From an uncultured Senegalimassilia sp. (lineage in GTDB: Bacteria; Actinomycetota; Coriobacteriia; Coriobacteriales; Eggerthellaceae), in the NCBI RefSeq assembly GCF_934636665.1, contig NZ_CAKUAT010000015.1, positions 1 through 64,000 on the forward strand: a stretch of DNA of 64,000 bases. Reading direction: 5' to 3'. This document shows positions 12,752 through 20,658 of this stretch, piece by piece; positions within the stretch are counted from its first letter, which is position 1, and every line of letters begins with the position of its first letter. A program made the translations under genes and the position numbers. The notes beneath the pieces are model-generated. The model made no database searches. It was not told the DNA's origin and saw only the letters and a list, made by a program, of their open reading frames with translations.

Positions 12752-13216
12752 GTGAAAAAAACCATGAGCGGTAACAAATACGAGGTCGCATTGGATGAAA
12801 CCTGGGAGTTGTTCGGTCAGTACATGAGCGGCGCCCACGCCGGGCTGTGCTGCGCCATCAGCTCCGAGCCGCTTTCGGAAGCTGCCGAAACAGCGCTGGA
12901 TAGTTCATTGGCGGCCCTTGGGTACGGGCGCGAAGCGTGCACATACATCGTATCCGCCGACCTTGACCCGCAAGCTCTGTTCGTCCCGATCGAGGGCTTG
13001 GACCCGATCTGCATCGTAGCCGCGGACGGCAAAAGCGCCGCGCTCCTCGGGCAAGCGTATCACCTTGCCGTTCCCCCCGGGAAGGCAACCCGCCTGCTTG
13101 GCCGCACCGCCGTATCCTTCCTAGACTTCGAATCCCTACTGAAAACGCCCCAAGACAAGCAAATCGCCTGGGCTTTGCTGAAAAAGCTGCCGAAATTCGG
13201 GGAAAAGCGGGGATGA
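12752..13216 (+). CDS. Conserved-looking hypothetical protein
   Basis: A soluble 154-residue protein that I do not recognise. It starts at GTG 12752 (preceded by AAGAGCGGG) or at ATG 12764. The sequence alternates helix and strand (ALFVPIEGLDPICIVAADG, AVSFLDFESLLKTP) and ends in a basic tail. It has no signal peptide, membrane segment or clear catalytic motif. It is transcribed divergently from the nikR-hypE operon from an overlapping promoter, so it may respond to the same signal. A hairpin at 13327-13351 probably ends the transcript. Confidence 0.6.
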   Translation: MKKTMSGNKYEVALDETWELFGQYMSGAHAGLCCAISSEPLSEAAETALDSSLAALGYGREACTYIVSADLDPQALFVPIEGLDPICIVAADGKSAALLGQAYHLAVPPGKATRLLGRTAVSFLDFESLLKTPQDKQIAWALLKKLPKFGEKRG

Positions 13217-13631
13217 TCGCGCCAGGCGATTGCGCAAACCGCAAATCAATGGTCGCCTAGCATTTACTTCATCGGAGCCTCGGAACGCAGCAGGCACCCC
13301 CGCTTCGATATCCCAAAAAATGACGCAAAGGCCGCGGGGGAGGCGGCCTTTCATCAGACGAGTGAAACGAGGGAGGAGGAGATATCGAAGATACGTTATC
13401 TCCAACTGAGAATAGGATAGCAACATGATTGTTCTAGGTCAAGAATAATCTTTGAACTTGTTCTGAACGGTGTTTTATCAGCCACGAGCGCCGCTTTTCT
13501 TCGATACGCTCATGTGCACGTGTTGCTTTCGAACTCTTTACATGCAAGAGACCGGCAGACTGCTACCATGAAGCACACAAGAACGCGTTCGCGCGTACAG
13601 GGACGACCTGCTCAAAGGATAAGGAGCTTTC
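13217..13631. other. Intergenic region before galE
   Basis: The only clear element is a hairpin at 13327-13351 (AAAGGCCGC with GCGGCCTTT), a likely terminator of the preceding gene. The remainder is comparatively AT-rich and probably holds the galE promoter. A weak TTGAAC-N17-TTATCA pair lies at 13452-13480. No gene was seen. Confidence 0.5.
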
Positions 13632-14771
13632 ATGGCAAACAAAGGACTGGCGAAAGACCAGAAGGACCTGAGCATCCTGGTCACGGGCGGTGCCGGATTC
13701 ATCGGCAGCCACACCTGCGTCGAACTGATTCAGCGAGGCTACAGCGTGGTCATCGTGGACGACCTGAGCAATTCCAGCCAGGTCGCCGTCGACCGCATCC
13801 GCAAGATCTGCGGGATCGGCGCCGACGACGCCCAGCTGCGTTTTTACAAGCAGAACATCTTGGACCGAGAGGCGCTTGACGCCATCTTCGCCGAAAACGA
13901 CGTTGATGCCATCATCCATTTCGCCGGCTTCAAAGCAGTGGGCGAAAGCGTGCAGAAGCCGCTGGAGTACTACTGGAACAACATCGCCGGCACGCTGGTG
14001 CTGTGCGACGTGGCGCGCAACCACGGCGTGAAGAACATCGTGTTCTCCAGCAGCGCAACGGTGTACGGCGAGCCCGAGTTCATCCCCATCACCGAGGAGT
14101 GCCCCAAGCACGACTGCACCAACCCCTACGGGTGGACCAAGAGCATGCTCGAGCAGGTGCTCACCGACCTGTACGTGGGCGACAACGAGTGGAACGTCGT
14201 GCTGCTGCGCTACTTCAACCCCATCGGCGCGCATGAGAGCGGCCTGATCGGCGAGGGCCCGAAGGGCATCCCGAACAACCTGCTGCCCTACGTCGCCCAG
14301 GTTGCCGTGGGCAAGCTGGAGTGCGTCGGCGTGTTCGGCGACGACTACGACACCCCGGACGGCACGGGCGTGCGCGACTACATCCACGTGGTCGACCTGG
14401 CCCGCGGCCATGTGGCGGCGCTCGAATGGATGGGCGGCAAAGTGGGCACCGGCAAGGCGCTGGGCCTGGGGTCGCTGGAAGGCGAAGCTGCCGCCGACGG
14501 CAGCCGCCGCGGCGTAGGCATCTTTAACCTTGGCACCGGCAAGGGCTCGAGCGTGCTCGATGTCGTGCACGCGTTCGAGAAGGCCTGCGGCCACGAGATC
14601 CCTTACCAGATCAAGCCGCGCCGCGCCGGCGACGTTGCCACCAACTACGCCGCTTGCGACAAGGCACGCACCGAGCTTGGCTGGGTCGCCGAGTACGACC
14701 TTGACCGCATGTGCGCCGACAGCTGGCGTTGGCAGTCCATGAACCCCGACGGATACGCCACCGAGCAGTAA
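13632..14771 (+). CDS. galE: UDP-glucose 4-epimerase
   Basis: A 379-residue short-chain dehydrogenase-type epimerase that interconverts UDP-glucose and UDP-galactose and so supplies galactose for surface polysaccharide. The NAD-binding GxxGxxG (VTGGAGFIGSHTCVEL) is near residue 17. The catalytic Ser/Tyr/Lys set lies in FSSSATVYG and NPYGWTKSML. A loop of about 20 residues rich in Gly/Ala (around GKALGLGSLEGEAAADG) makes it longer than the usual 330-340. The ribosome binding site AAGGAG is 6 bp from the ATG. It is monocistronic and ends at a strong terminator. Confidence 0.95.
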   Translation: MANKGLAKDQKDLSILVTGGAGFIGSHTCVELIQRGYSVVIVDDLSNSSQVAVDRIRKICGIGADDAQLRFYKQNILDREALDAIFAENDVDAIIHFAGFKAVGESVQKPLEYYWNNIAGTLVLCDVARNHGVKNIVFSSSATVYGEPEFIPITEECPKHDCTNPYGWTKSMLEQVLTDLYVGDNEWNVVLLRYFNPIGAHESGLIGEGPKGIPNNLLPYVAQVAVGKLECVGVFGDDYDTPDGTGVRDYIHVVDLARGHVAALEWMGGKVGTGKALGLGSLEGEAAADGSRRGVGIFNLGTGKGSSVLDVVHAFEKACGHEIPYQIKPRRAGDVATNYAACDKARTELGWVAEYDLDRMCADSWRWQSMNPDGYATEQ

Positions 14772-14795
14772 CCCGTTACCCGCTGCAAATCGCAC

Positions 14796-14833
14796 AAGGG
14801 CTCGCAATCCCATTCGGATTGCGAGCCCTTTTC
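14796..14833 (+). terminator. Terminator of galE
   Basis: A perfect 15-bp stem AAGGGCTCGCAATCC (14796-14810) and its complement (14816-14830) has a 5-nt loop and a T-run. The convergent LCP gene ends 60 bp further on, so it may also act on the minus strand. Confidence 0.85.
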
Positions 14834-14893
14834 GTTGGGAAGCAAAAGGGACGCAGCTTTGAACTGCGCCCCTTCGAAAATCGAGGAAACCCC

Positions 14894-16399
14894 CTAGTAT
14901 GCGGAGCTTACGCCGGTTCCGGTTCCCGTTGCGTAACCGCCGGTTCCCGCACCGGATGCGTAGCCGCCCGTGCCGGATGCGTCGACATAGCCGCCAGTGG
15001 ATGCCGCTCCGGAATAGCCCGTTCCGGCACCGGATGCGCTGGACGACGTATCGGCATAGCCGCCCGTTGCACCGCCATAGTAAGACGAAGACCCGGTTCC
15101 GCTTGCGGAGTAGCCGCCGCTATAGGCGGATGCGCCGCCCGTATCGTAATCATTGCCGGCGTACATCCCGCTACCCGTAGCGGTACCGCCCGCGGAAGAG
15201 CCGCCAGCAGAGGAGCCGGCGCCATATTTCTGCGCAAGCTTGCTGGTGGAGCCGGTGATGCCGCTGGGATCGCCGCCCTGGTCGACGACCTTCATCATCT
15301 CGGTGACCTTGTCCTCATCGGCGAACACATAGGAAACGCCGTCGACGTAGCCGGTGACGGAAGGCAGCATGGCGGAATACATGACCAGATCGCCATCGTC
15401 TTTGAACTGCTGCGCCAGCGAGATGATGTCATTGACCTTCAAGTCGGTGGTGACGCACTTGGCCGCAGCCTGGATAACGCCGGGCAGCTCGGTGACGGGC
15501 AGGGCCAGCACCTTGTCCACCAGAGCCTGGATGAGCTTTCGCTGGTTGGCCGTGCGCGTGAAGTCGCCGTCGACATAGGCACGGCTGCGCGCGAACACCA
15601 GGGCCTGCTCGCCGTTAAGGTGCTGCTCGCCGGCCTCGATGATGACGCGCGGGTTCTCGGGGTGATCGGTGGTGTTGTCGGCGTCGGTATCGTCGATGCG
15701 CTCGTCGACCATGACGTCGACGCCTCCGACGGCGTCGACCAGGCTGACCAGCTCCTCGAAGTTGACTTCGGCATAATGCGAGATGCTGGCGCCGGTGAGC
15801 TGGGTTGCCTCGCGGATGGTCGCCGCAGCGCCGCCGTAATTGTACGCAGCGTTGAACTTGTTGGTGCCGTAGCCGTCGATATCGATCATGGTGTCGCGAG
15901 GAATGGACACGAGCGTTGCCTGGTTGGAGGTCGGGTCGACGCGCACGACGATATTCGTGTCGGAACGTGCGCCGCCTTCGTCATCGCCCTCGCGCTTATC
16001 CGAGCCGATCAACATCATGTAGAACGGCTCGTTGAAGTTGGCGCTGACCAACTGCTCGTTGATGTTCTCCAGCTCCTCGGACGTTTTGCCGCCCGTATTC
16101 AGCTGGCTGTTCACGTTGTTGTACCAAACAGCGAACGCGGTTCCGCACCCGATAAGGGCGACGATCAGCGCGCAGCACACGCCAAGGGCGATCTTCTTAC
16201 CCTTGGCGGACTTGCGCGAACGCTGTGCCGAATACTGTGGGTTCGAACGCGAATACTGCGACGCGCCCGCCTGATTGCGAAACGCGTTGTTTGCGCCAGG
16301 GCCTTGGGAGCCGGGAGTGAACGCCGGACGGTAGCCGGCGGGCACCTGGGAAGCTAGCGGATCGTTCGCTTGGGGACGGCGGTTCTTTTTGAATGCCAT
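14894..16399 (-). CDS. LytR-CpsA-Psr family protein with Gly/Ser/Tyr-rich tail
   Basis: A 501-residue membrane enzyme. The N-terminus is basic and cytosolic, one membrane helix follows at about residues 60-85 (ALIVALIGCGTAFAVWY), then the extracellular LCP domain with the motifs FYMMLIGSDKREGDDE, SIPRDTMIDI, NAAYNYGGAAATI and ALVFARSRAYVDGDF (the Arg residues that bind polyprenyl pyrophosphate). LCP proteins transfer glycopolymers from lipid carriers to peptidoglycan. About 100 C-terminal residues are low complexity with repeated GGY units, which is unusual. The start has GAGGAG 7 bp upstream. It is monocistronic, and a paralogue lies at 42312-43868. Confidence 0.9.
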   Translation of the reverse strand: MAFKKNRRPQANDPLASQVPAGYRPAFTPGSQGPGANNAFRNQAGASQYSRSNPQYSAQRSRKSAKGKKIALGVCCALIVALIGCGTAFAVWYNNVNSQLNTGGKTSEELENINEQLVSANFNEPFYMMLIGSDKREGDDEGGARSDTNIVVRVDPTSNQATLVSIPRDTMIDIDGYGTNKFNAAYNYGGAAATIREATQLTGASISHYAEVNFEELVSLVDAVGGVDVMVDERIDDTDADNTTDHPENPRVIIEAGEQHLNGEQALVFARSRAYVDGDFTRTANQRKLIQALVDKVLALPVTELPGVIQAAAKCVTTDLKVNDIISLAQQFKDDGDLVMYSAMLPSVTGYVDGVSYVFADEDKVTEMMKVVDQGGDPSGITGSTSKLAQKYGAGSSAGGSSAGGTATGSGMYAGNDYDTGGASAYSGGYSASGTGSSSYYGGATGGYADTSSSASGAGTGYSGAASTGGYVDASGTGGYASGAGTGGYATGTGTGVSSAY

Positions 16400-16750
16400 G
16401 CAAGATCTCCTCACAGCAGTCCGTTCGGGCATGCGTTACCTTCTTCCGCACCGCACAGATTCCATGCGGCTCCCCACCGGCATGGTGCCTACGCTACCCG
16501 ATTTCAACTTTCCTTCAGCGGCTTGACGAACGGCCACAACCGTGCACCAAGCCCCAATTAATCATCGTGCATTGTATCATCCCAGATTGACAACCATAAA
16601 AATGGCATGCGGCCGAAACAGGGTGTTCACGGGAGCTCGCGCTCTCCCACTCCTATATATAGGTCGCAACGCTTCCTTTTCTTGAAAAAATCTCCTGGAA
16701 CGTAACCGCCAGGTTACAGCGTTGCGTAACCCTGCCGTTACGCTCGATGC
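16400..16750. other. Divergent intergenic region between LCP and XRE genes
   Basis: No gene was seen. It holds the palindrome CCTATATATAGG (16652-16663) and two operator-like dyads immediately upstream of the XRE gene. The LCP promoter must lie in the left part but no good consensus was identified. Confidence 0.55.
16702..16741. promoter_or_regulatory. Two GTAAC-N6-GTTAC operator-like dyads
   Basis: GTAAC-CGCCAG-GTTAC (16702-16717) and GTAAC-CCTGCC-GTTAC (16726-16741) share identical half-sites and spacing, with centres 24 bp apart. The second ends 9 bp before the XRE start codon. Tandem dyads at this position are typical of autoregulation by a dimeric helix-turn-helix protein. Confidence 0.6.
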
Positions 16751-17077
16751 ATGCAGACTTCCGCCCCACATATCGATGAGCTGGCGAATACGCCGAGCGA
16801 CGAGCCGAAGATGGCCGTCACGCTCGGCCGCAACGTGAAGCGCCTTCGTGAACGGGGCCGGATCAACAAGACCTGCTTCGCCGCCATGGTCGGCATCGGC
16901 AGGCCGCAGCTCAACAAGATCGAGAAAGGCACGGCGAATGTCCGCCTTTCGATGGTCGAAGAGCTTGCGGATGCGCTTGAGACCACGCCGGAGAAGCTGC
17001 TGTTCGAGCGGTTCGATCCGACAAGCATCGCCATCCCGCGCAAAGCCCCTGATTGGCGGTTCGATCCGTATTCATGA
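16751..17077 (+). CDS. XRE/Cro-family transcriptional regulator
   Basis: A 108-residue protein with one Cro/CI-type helix-turn-helix at about residues 25-85 (LGRNVKRLRERGRINKTCFA, then GRPQLNKIEKGTANV and LADALETTPEKLL). It is a putative DNA-binding repressor without a sensor domain. It lacks a strong ribosome binding site, which may mean a short or leaderless message. Two matching dyads directly before the start suggest it binds its own promoter. The partner or stress it responds to is not visible. It is followed by tRNA-Gly. Confidence 0.85.
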   Translation: MQTSAPHIDELANTPSDEPKMAVTLGRNVKRLRERGRINKTCFAAMVGIGRPQLNKIEKGTANVRLSMVEELADALETTPEKLLFERFDPTSIAIPRKAPDWRFDPYS

Positions 17078-17162
17078 GTCGGCGAGATCGTACTCATAAG
17101 CCTAGGTGTGGGGAATTTCGCATGCGTTTTCCATTCCCTGCCCCCATTCGCGCGTTTTAGGC

Positions 17163-17168
17163 TATAAT
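17163..17168 (+). promoter_or_regulatory. -10 box of the tRNA-Gly promoter
   Basis: A perfect TATAAT lies 36 bp before the tRNA. No good -35 box is visible at the right distance, so only the -10 element is claimed. Confidence 0.5.
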
Positions 17169-17204
17169 GCCCACACGGTATGGCAAGGAGCGCCTGCCAA
17201 GTAT

Positions 17205-17279
17205 GCGGGTGTCGCCAAGTGGTAAGGCACGAGCTTCCCAAGCTCGCATTCGCGGGTTCGAGTCCCGTCACCCGCTCCA
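17205..17279 (+). tRNA. tRNA-Gly (anticodon CCC)
   Basis: The acceptor arms GCGGGTG and CACCCGC pair over 7 bp, followed by T and an encoded CCA. The anticodon stem CGAGC/GCTCG encloses loop TTCCCAA, giving anticodon CCC, which reads GGG. The T-loop TTCGAGT is standard. A terminator follows at once. Confidence 0.95.
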
Positions 17280-17288
17280 TCGATCATC

Positions 17289-17319
17289 AACGACGGCCGA
17301 GAGCCGTCGTTTTCATTTT
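17289..17319 (+). terminator. Terminator after tRNA-Gly
   Basis: The stem ACGACGGC / GCCGTCGT (17290-17297 with 17303-17310) is followed by TTTCATTTT. It separates the tRNA from the phosphatase gene, and partial read-through may feed the latter. Confidence 0.7.
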
Positions 17320-17331
17320 CAGGAGGCAACG

Positions 17332-17997
17332 ATGACCGAATCGCATCCGGTATTCGACACGTTCATCTTCGACCTGGACGGAACGATCCTGGACACTATG
17401 CCCGACCTCATCCACGTCACCAATGAAACGCTCGCTCATTTCGGCTACCCCACCCACACCGACGCTGCTATCCACAGCTTCGTGGGCGACGGCGCGCAAC
17501 GCCTGATCTATCGCGCCCTTCCCGAAGGAACCCCTGACGCCGTGTGCGCCGAGGCGCTTGAATATTGGAAGGCGCTGTACCCCCAAACCGGGCATGCTCG
17601 CACACGCCATTACGCGCATATGCCTGAGACGCTGGCCGAGCTGAAAGCGCGAGGATGCAAGCTTGCGGTGCTCTCGAACAAATACGAGGGCGGCGTGAAG
17701 GATGTCATCCCGCGATTCCTCCCCGACCTTTTCGAGGTGCTACATGGAGAATGCGAAGGCATTCCCCGCAAGCCCGACCCCACCGGCTTGCTGCGAACCA
17801 TCCGCGAGTTGGGCAGCGCTCCCGAGCGCACCGCCTATGTGGGCGACTCGGCCGGCGACATGCGCGTTGCCCACAATGCCGGAACATACGCGATCGGCGT
17901 CGACTGGGGCTACAACCCGGCGAGCACCCTGGTTGAGGCCCAGGCGGGCGCGATCATCTCCGACCCTGCGCAGCTGCTTGAGTTCGCGAGGGCGTAG
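17332..17997 (+). CDS. HAD-superfamily phosphatase, phosphoglycolate phosphatase-like
   Basis: A 221-residue haloacid-dehalogenase hydrolase of the Gph type. Motif I is FDLDGTILDT, with the nucleophile and acid/base Asp pair. Motif II is VLSNK, the motif III lysine lies in RKPDP, and motif IV is VGDSAGDMRVAHNAG. The cap is alpha-helical. Such enzymes remove phosphate from 2-phosphoglycolate or related sugar phosphates; the real substrate is not predictable. AGGAGG lies 5 bp before ATG 17332. The gene lies between two tRNA genes. Confidence 0.9.
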   Translation: MTESHPVFDTFIFDLDGTILDTMPDLIHVTNETLAHFGYPTHTDAAIHSFVGDGAQRLIYRALPEGTPDAVCAEALEYWKALYPQTGHARTRHYAHMPETLAELKARGCKLAVLSNKYEGGVKDVIPRFLPDLFEVLHGECEGIPRKPDPTGLLRTIRELGSAPERTAYVGDSAGDMRVAHNAGTYAIGVDWGYNPASTLVEAQAGAIISDPAQLLEFARA

Positions 17998-18074
17998 CAG
18001 CCGCAAAGCTTAACCCGTGATATTGGCATGTGCGAGCATCGAGCCAAAAGGTTTAATGCTACAATGATGTGCGC

Positions 18075-18150
18075 GCCTCAGTAGCTCAGGGGATAGAGCA
18101 CCGCTCTCCTAAAGCGGGTGTCGTACGTTCGAATCGTATCTGGGGCACCA
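18075..18150 (+). tRNA. tRNA-Arg (anticodon CCT)
   Basis: Acceptor GCCTCAG pairs with CTGGGGC, followed by A and an encoded CCA. The anticodon stem CCGCT/AGCGG encloses loop CTCCTAA, giving anticodon CCT, which reads the codon AGG. The T-loop is TTCGAAT. A -10-like TACAAT lies at 18060-18065. Confidence 0.94.
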
Positions 18151-18160
18151 TGAAACACCA

Positions 18161-18190
18161 GGCCATCGGCTCAAGCCGATGGCCTTTTCA
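18161..18190 (+). terminator. Terminator after tRNA-Arg
   Basis: The perfect stem GGCCATCGGC / GCCGATGGCC (18161-18170 with 18175-18184) has a TCAA loop and is followed by TTTTCATTT. Confidence 0.85.
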
Positions 18191-18372
18191 TTTCCTGAGA
18201 GGCCTCATTTCCCGGCAAAGCGGATGCGCCGGGGAGAATCCGCTCGAAACTACCCGCAACTGTTATCAATAGACCGAGAAGCGCCCTTCGCTCTCAGGCG
18301 AAAGCGCAGGTACACGCACGGGCAAGGTAGTCTCAAGGGCGCTGCCATGGCTACCCGACTCCCAAATCTCGG

Positions 18373-20067
18373 CTACTCACGCGCGATGTGCCGGGGATAC
18401 CACTTTTGGAACCAGGCGGTGAACACGCCCATCAGCGCCGGAAGAATGGAGTTAATCGCGCCGACGAAGCTGGCTGCATCCGTTTGCATGATGAAGTACG
18501 TCCAGATGGGCGTAATCAAGTACAGCACGCCCCATGCCGCGGTCAGGATGCGGTTCGTCCTCATGAAGATCGGATTGCGCAACGCCGCTTCCCCGTTGTA
18601 GCTGTTCTTCGAGTAGTGCGCGGTCAGCGGCACTTTGGAGAAGCACGTAGCCGTCCACAACGCCCCGAACAGGAAATACGACGCTGAAATGATCAGGGTA
18701 GAAGACGCTCCCGCTAGCAACGCGATGGAGCAAACGCCGACCGCCAGTGCCGAAATCTGGTCGTACACGGTCGCCTTCGTCCGCTGCATCAGGACGGGTA
18801 GCAAGACGCATACCGCTATGCTGATCAGGCTTCCCCAGAAGCCATCGATCGCAGCCGCAACCCAGAAGACGATCCAAGGAATCAAAAGCAGCAGCATGTT
18901 GGTTTTCGGCTCGCTGGCGTTCGCGCCCGCGGTAGGTCCTTCACCTGCAGCGGCTCCCTGCTCGCCAGGGCCCGGTTCGCCAGCATTCGGTTCGCCAGCA
19001 TCCGCATCTTTCGCTGCGCCGAAGTAATCGCCCCAATGCATCATCAGGTCGAAATCGCCCTCGACCGAGTACAGATGCTTCATGAGCGCCTCATCGCCGG
19101 CGATCTCCCCACCGGCGATCGAGCGCCAAACGCTCAAAGGCGTGTTGATGCGCGTGGTGAAATCCGCAGAGAAGCCTTCAGCGGGTTCCGTCTCAACACG
19201 GCTCCCGCTTTCCTTAAGGACGATGCGATAGGTCTTGCCGATATCGGTATAGTTCATATCGAGCGCGATATCCCGCCCTGGCCATGCCCGCTTACGATAC
19301 AAGGCCGCCATCTGCCGGGTGAACACCAGGCTAGGGTCTTCCTTCTCGCCCGATTCGCCCATTCCCCAGCTGGCATCGGCCATCGCCTCGAACACGTCGC
19401 GCGGGAACAGGTTCCGATCGAGCTTGCCACGGGTTTCCCTCGAAATCTCGCCGGAAGCGAACTCCTCCCCGGCCCTCCGAACCCAGGAGAGATACTCGTC
19501 GGTGCGATCCGCGAGCTCCTTCACCCTGAAAAGCTCGCCCTGCCCGCAGAAGATCGCCGCGTAACCGCCCTTCCCGCAAAGTCGATCGAACAAGCTGGTC
19601 ACGCAATCGTAGTTGCCCTTCGCCGTGTAGAAACCGCAGGTCGAAACCACCACCGTGCGCTTGCCGCTCATATCGTAGCGAGACGGGTGGCCGCCGCTTT
19701 CCGTTTCCGCGCTCATGAAGGGCAGCGACATGGGAAGTTGGCGGTCGATTAGGTTCTTCAGCTGGCCGGGCAGCCCGAAGTAATACAAGGGGAAGCTCCA
19801 GATGATGACGTCGGCCTACAAGATCTTCTCGATGACCGCCTGCATGTCGTCATGGATGCAGCACACGCCCGGCGTCTTGCTCCAGCAGGAAAAGCAGCCC
19901 AGACAAGGCTTGATATCGAGCGCGCTGACGCTGAGGGTTTCGATTGTCGGCGCTTCCTTGCGACCGTTTTCCTCATGAGCGACGATTCCCTCAAGAAAAG
20001 CGCTGGTCAAGCGCCAGGTATTGCTTCGCTTACCCTTCGGGCTGCCGTTGATTGCCAGGATGTTCAT
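18373..20067 (-). pseudogene. Flavodoxin-like FMN reductase / SCP2 / membrane fusion, interrupted by TAG
   Basis: A single frame of 564 sense codons plus an in-frame TAG at codon 84 (19818-19816). Residues 1-83 begin MNILAINGSPKGKRSNTW and hold CLGCFSCWSKTPGVCCIHDD, typical of iron-sulfur or NADPH-dependent FMN reductases. After the stop the same frame continues ADVIIWSFPLYYFGLPGQL, the next conserved flavodoxin segment, then an SCP2-like domain, an acidic GEP-rich linker and about six membrane helices. The expected codon at the stop is GAG (Glu), so one G-to-T change explains it. AAGGAG precedes ATG 20067. I call it a recent nonsense pseudogene; suppression or a sequencing error is possible. 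Confidence 0.8.
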
Positions 20068-20658
20068 CGGGCGCTCCTTACTTCGACGGCACATTGTCCT
20101 ATCCAGTCGATGCGCCTCTGCCGGCTTCTTCAGCCGAATCTGCGGCCGCCTTCCACCGCGGGCTAGCACGGACTTCGCCATCTTCACAACCAAGCTCGGC
20201 TTACCTGCGAAGTTGACGCAAGCGCGCGAAAGCCATTCCGCTTCTGCCCTACTAGTATATTCGGCATATGAGACACCCGGGGCGACCCGAAGGTAATTGT
20301 TGGGTAAAACCGAGCAGGCTTCGACAAACCAGCACGAGGAGGCACCAAACGGGCTATCCAACCGAAAGGAGCTTCCCCGCCGATAGCGCACCTCCCCACC
20401 TCGGGGCACATACCCGAACATCTCGCGCACATGCAGCCCAACCGACATGCCAGGCAATCTGGTCAACCAGGGCAAGCAATCCCGCTGTCCGATTACAGCA
20501 TCGCCCGAGCATATCCCGATAGCGAATCAAAACTACCCGCATAGCAGGTGGTTTACCGCCTCTCGCGCCAAGCGCGCAGAGGTCATCCTGAAGCCGAAAA
20601 AGGCCTGCCGGACTTTCGTCCGACAGGCCTTTGCACATGCTTTCCGTTGCCGAAGCCG
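20068..20658. other. Intergenic region upstream of the flavoprotein gene
   Basis: Short frames here show no recognisable protein pattern and no good ribosome binding sites. The promoter of the interrupted flavoprotein gene should lie here; a TATACT on the minus strand (20257-20252) has no matching -35. The right end carries the transporter terminator at 20597-20632. Confidence 0.5.
20597..20632 (-). terminator. Terminator of the Nramp-family transporter gene
   Basis: Read on the minus strand, a 15-bp stem (20632-20618 with 20613-20599, one G-T pair) with a 4-nt loop ends in a T-run, about 26 bp after the stop codon. Confidence 0.8.

Noticed and set aside
20068..20475. In-frame upstream extension of the flavoprotein gene
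   Set aside because: AAGGAG and the conserved start MNILAINGSP place the start at 20067; the upstream residues look non-coding.
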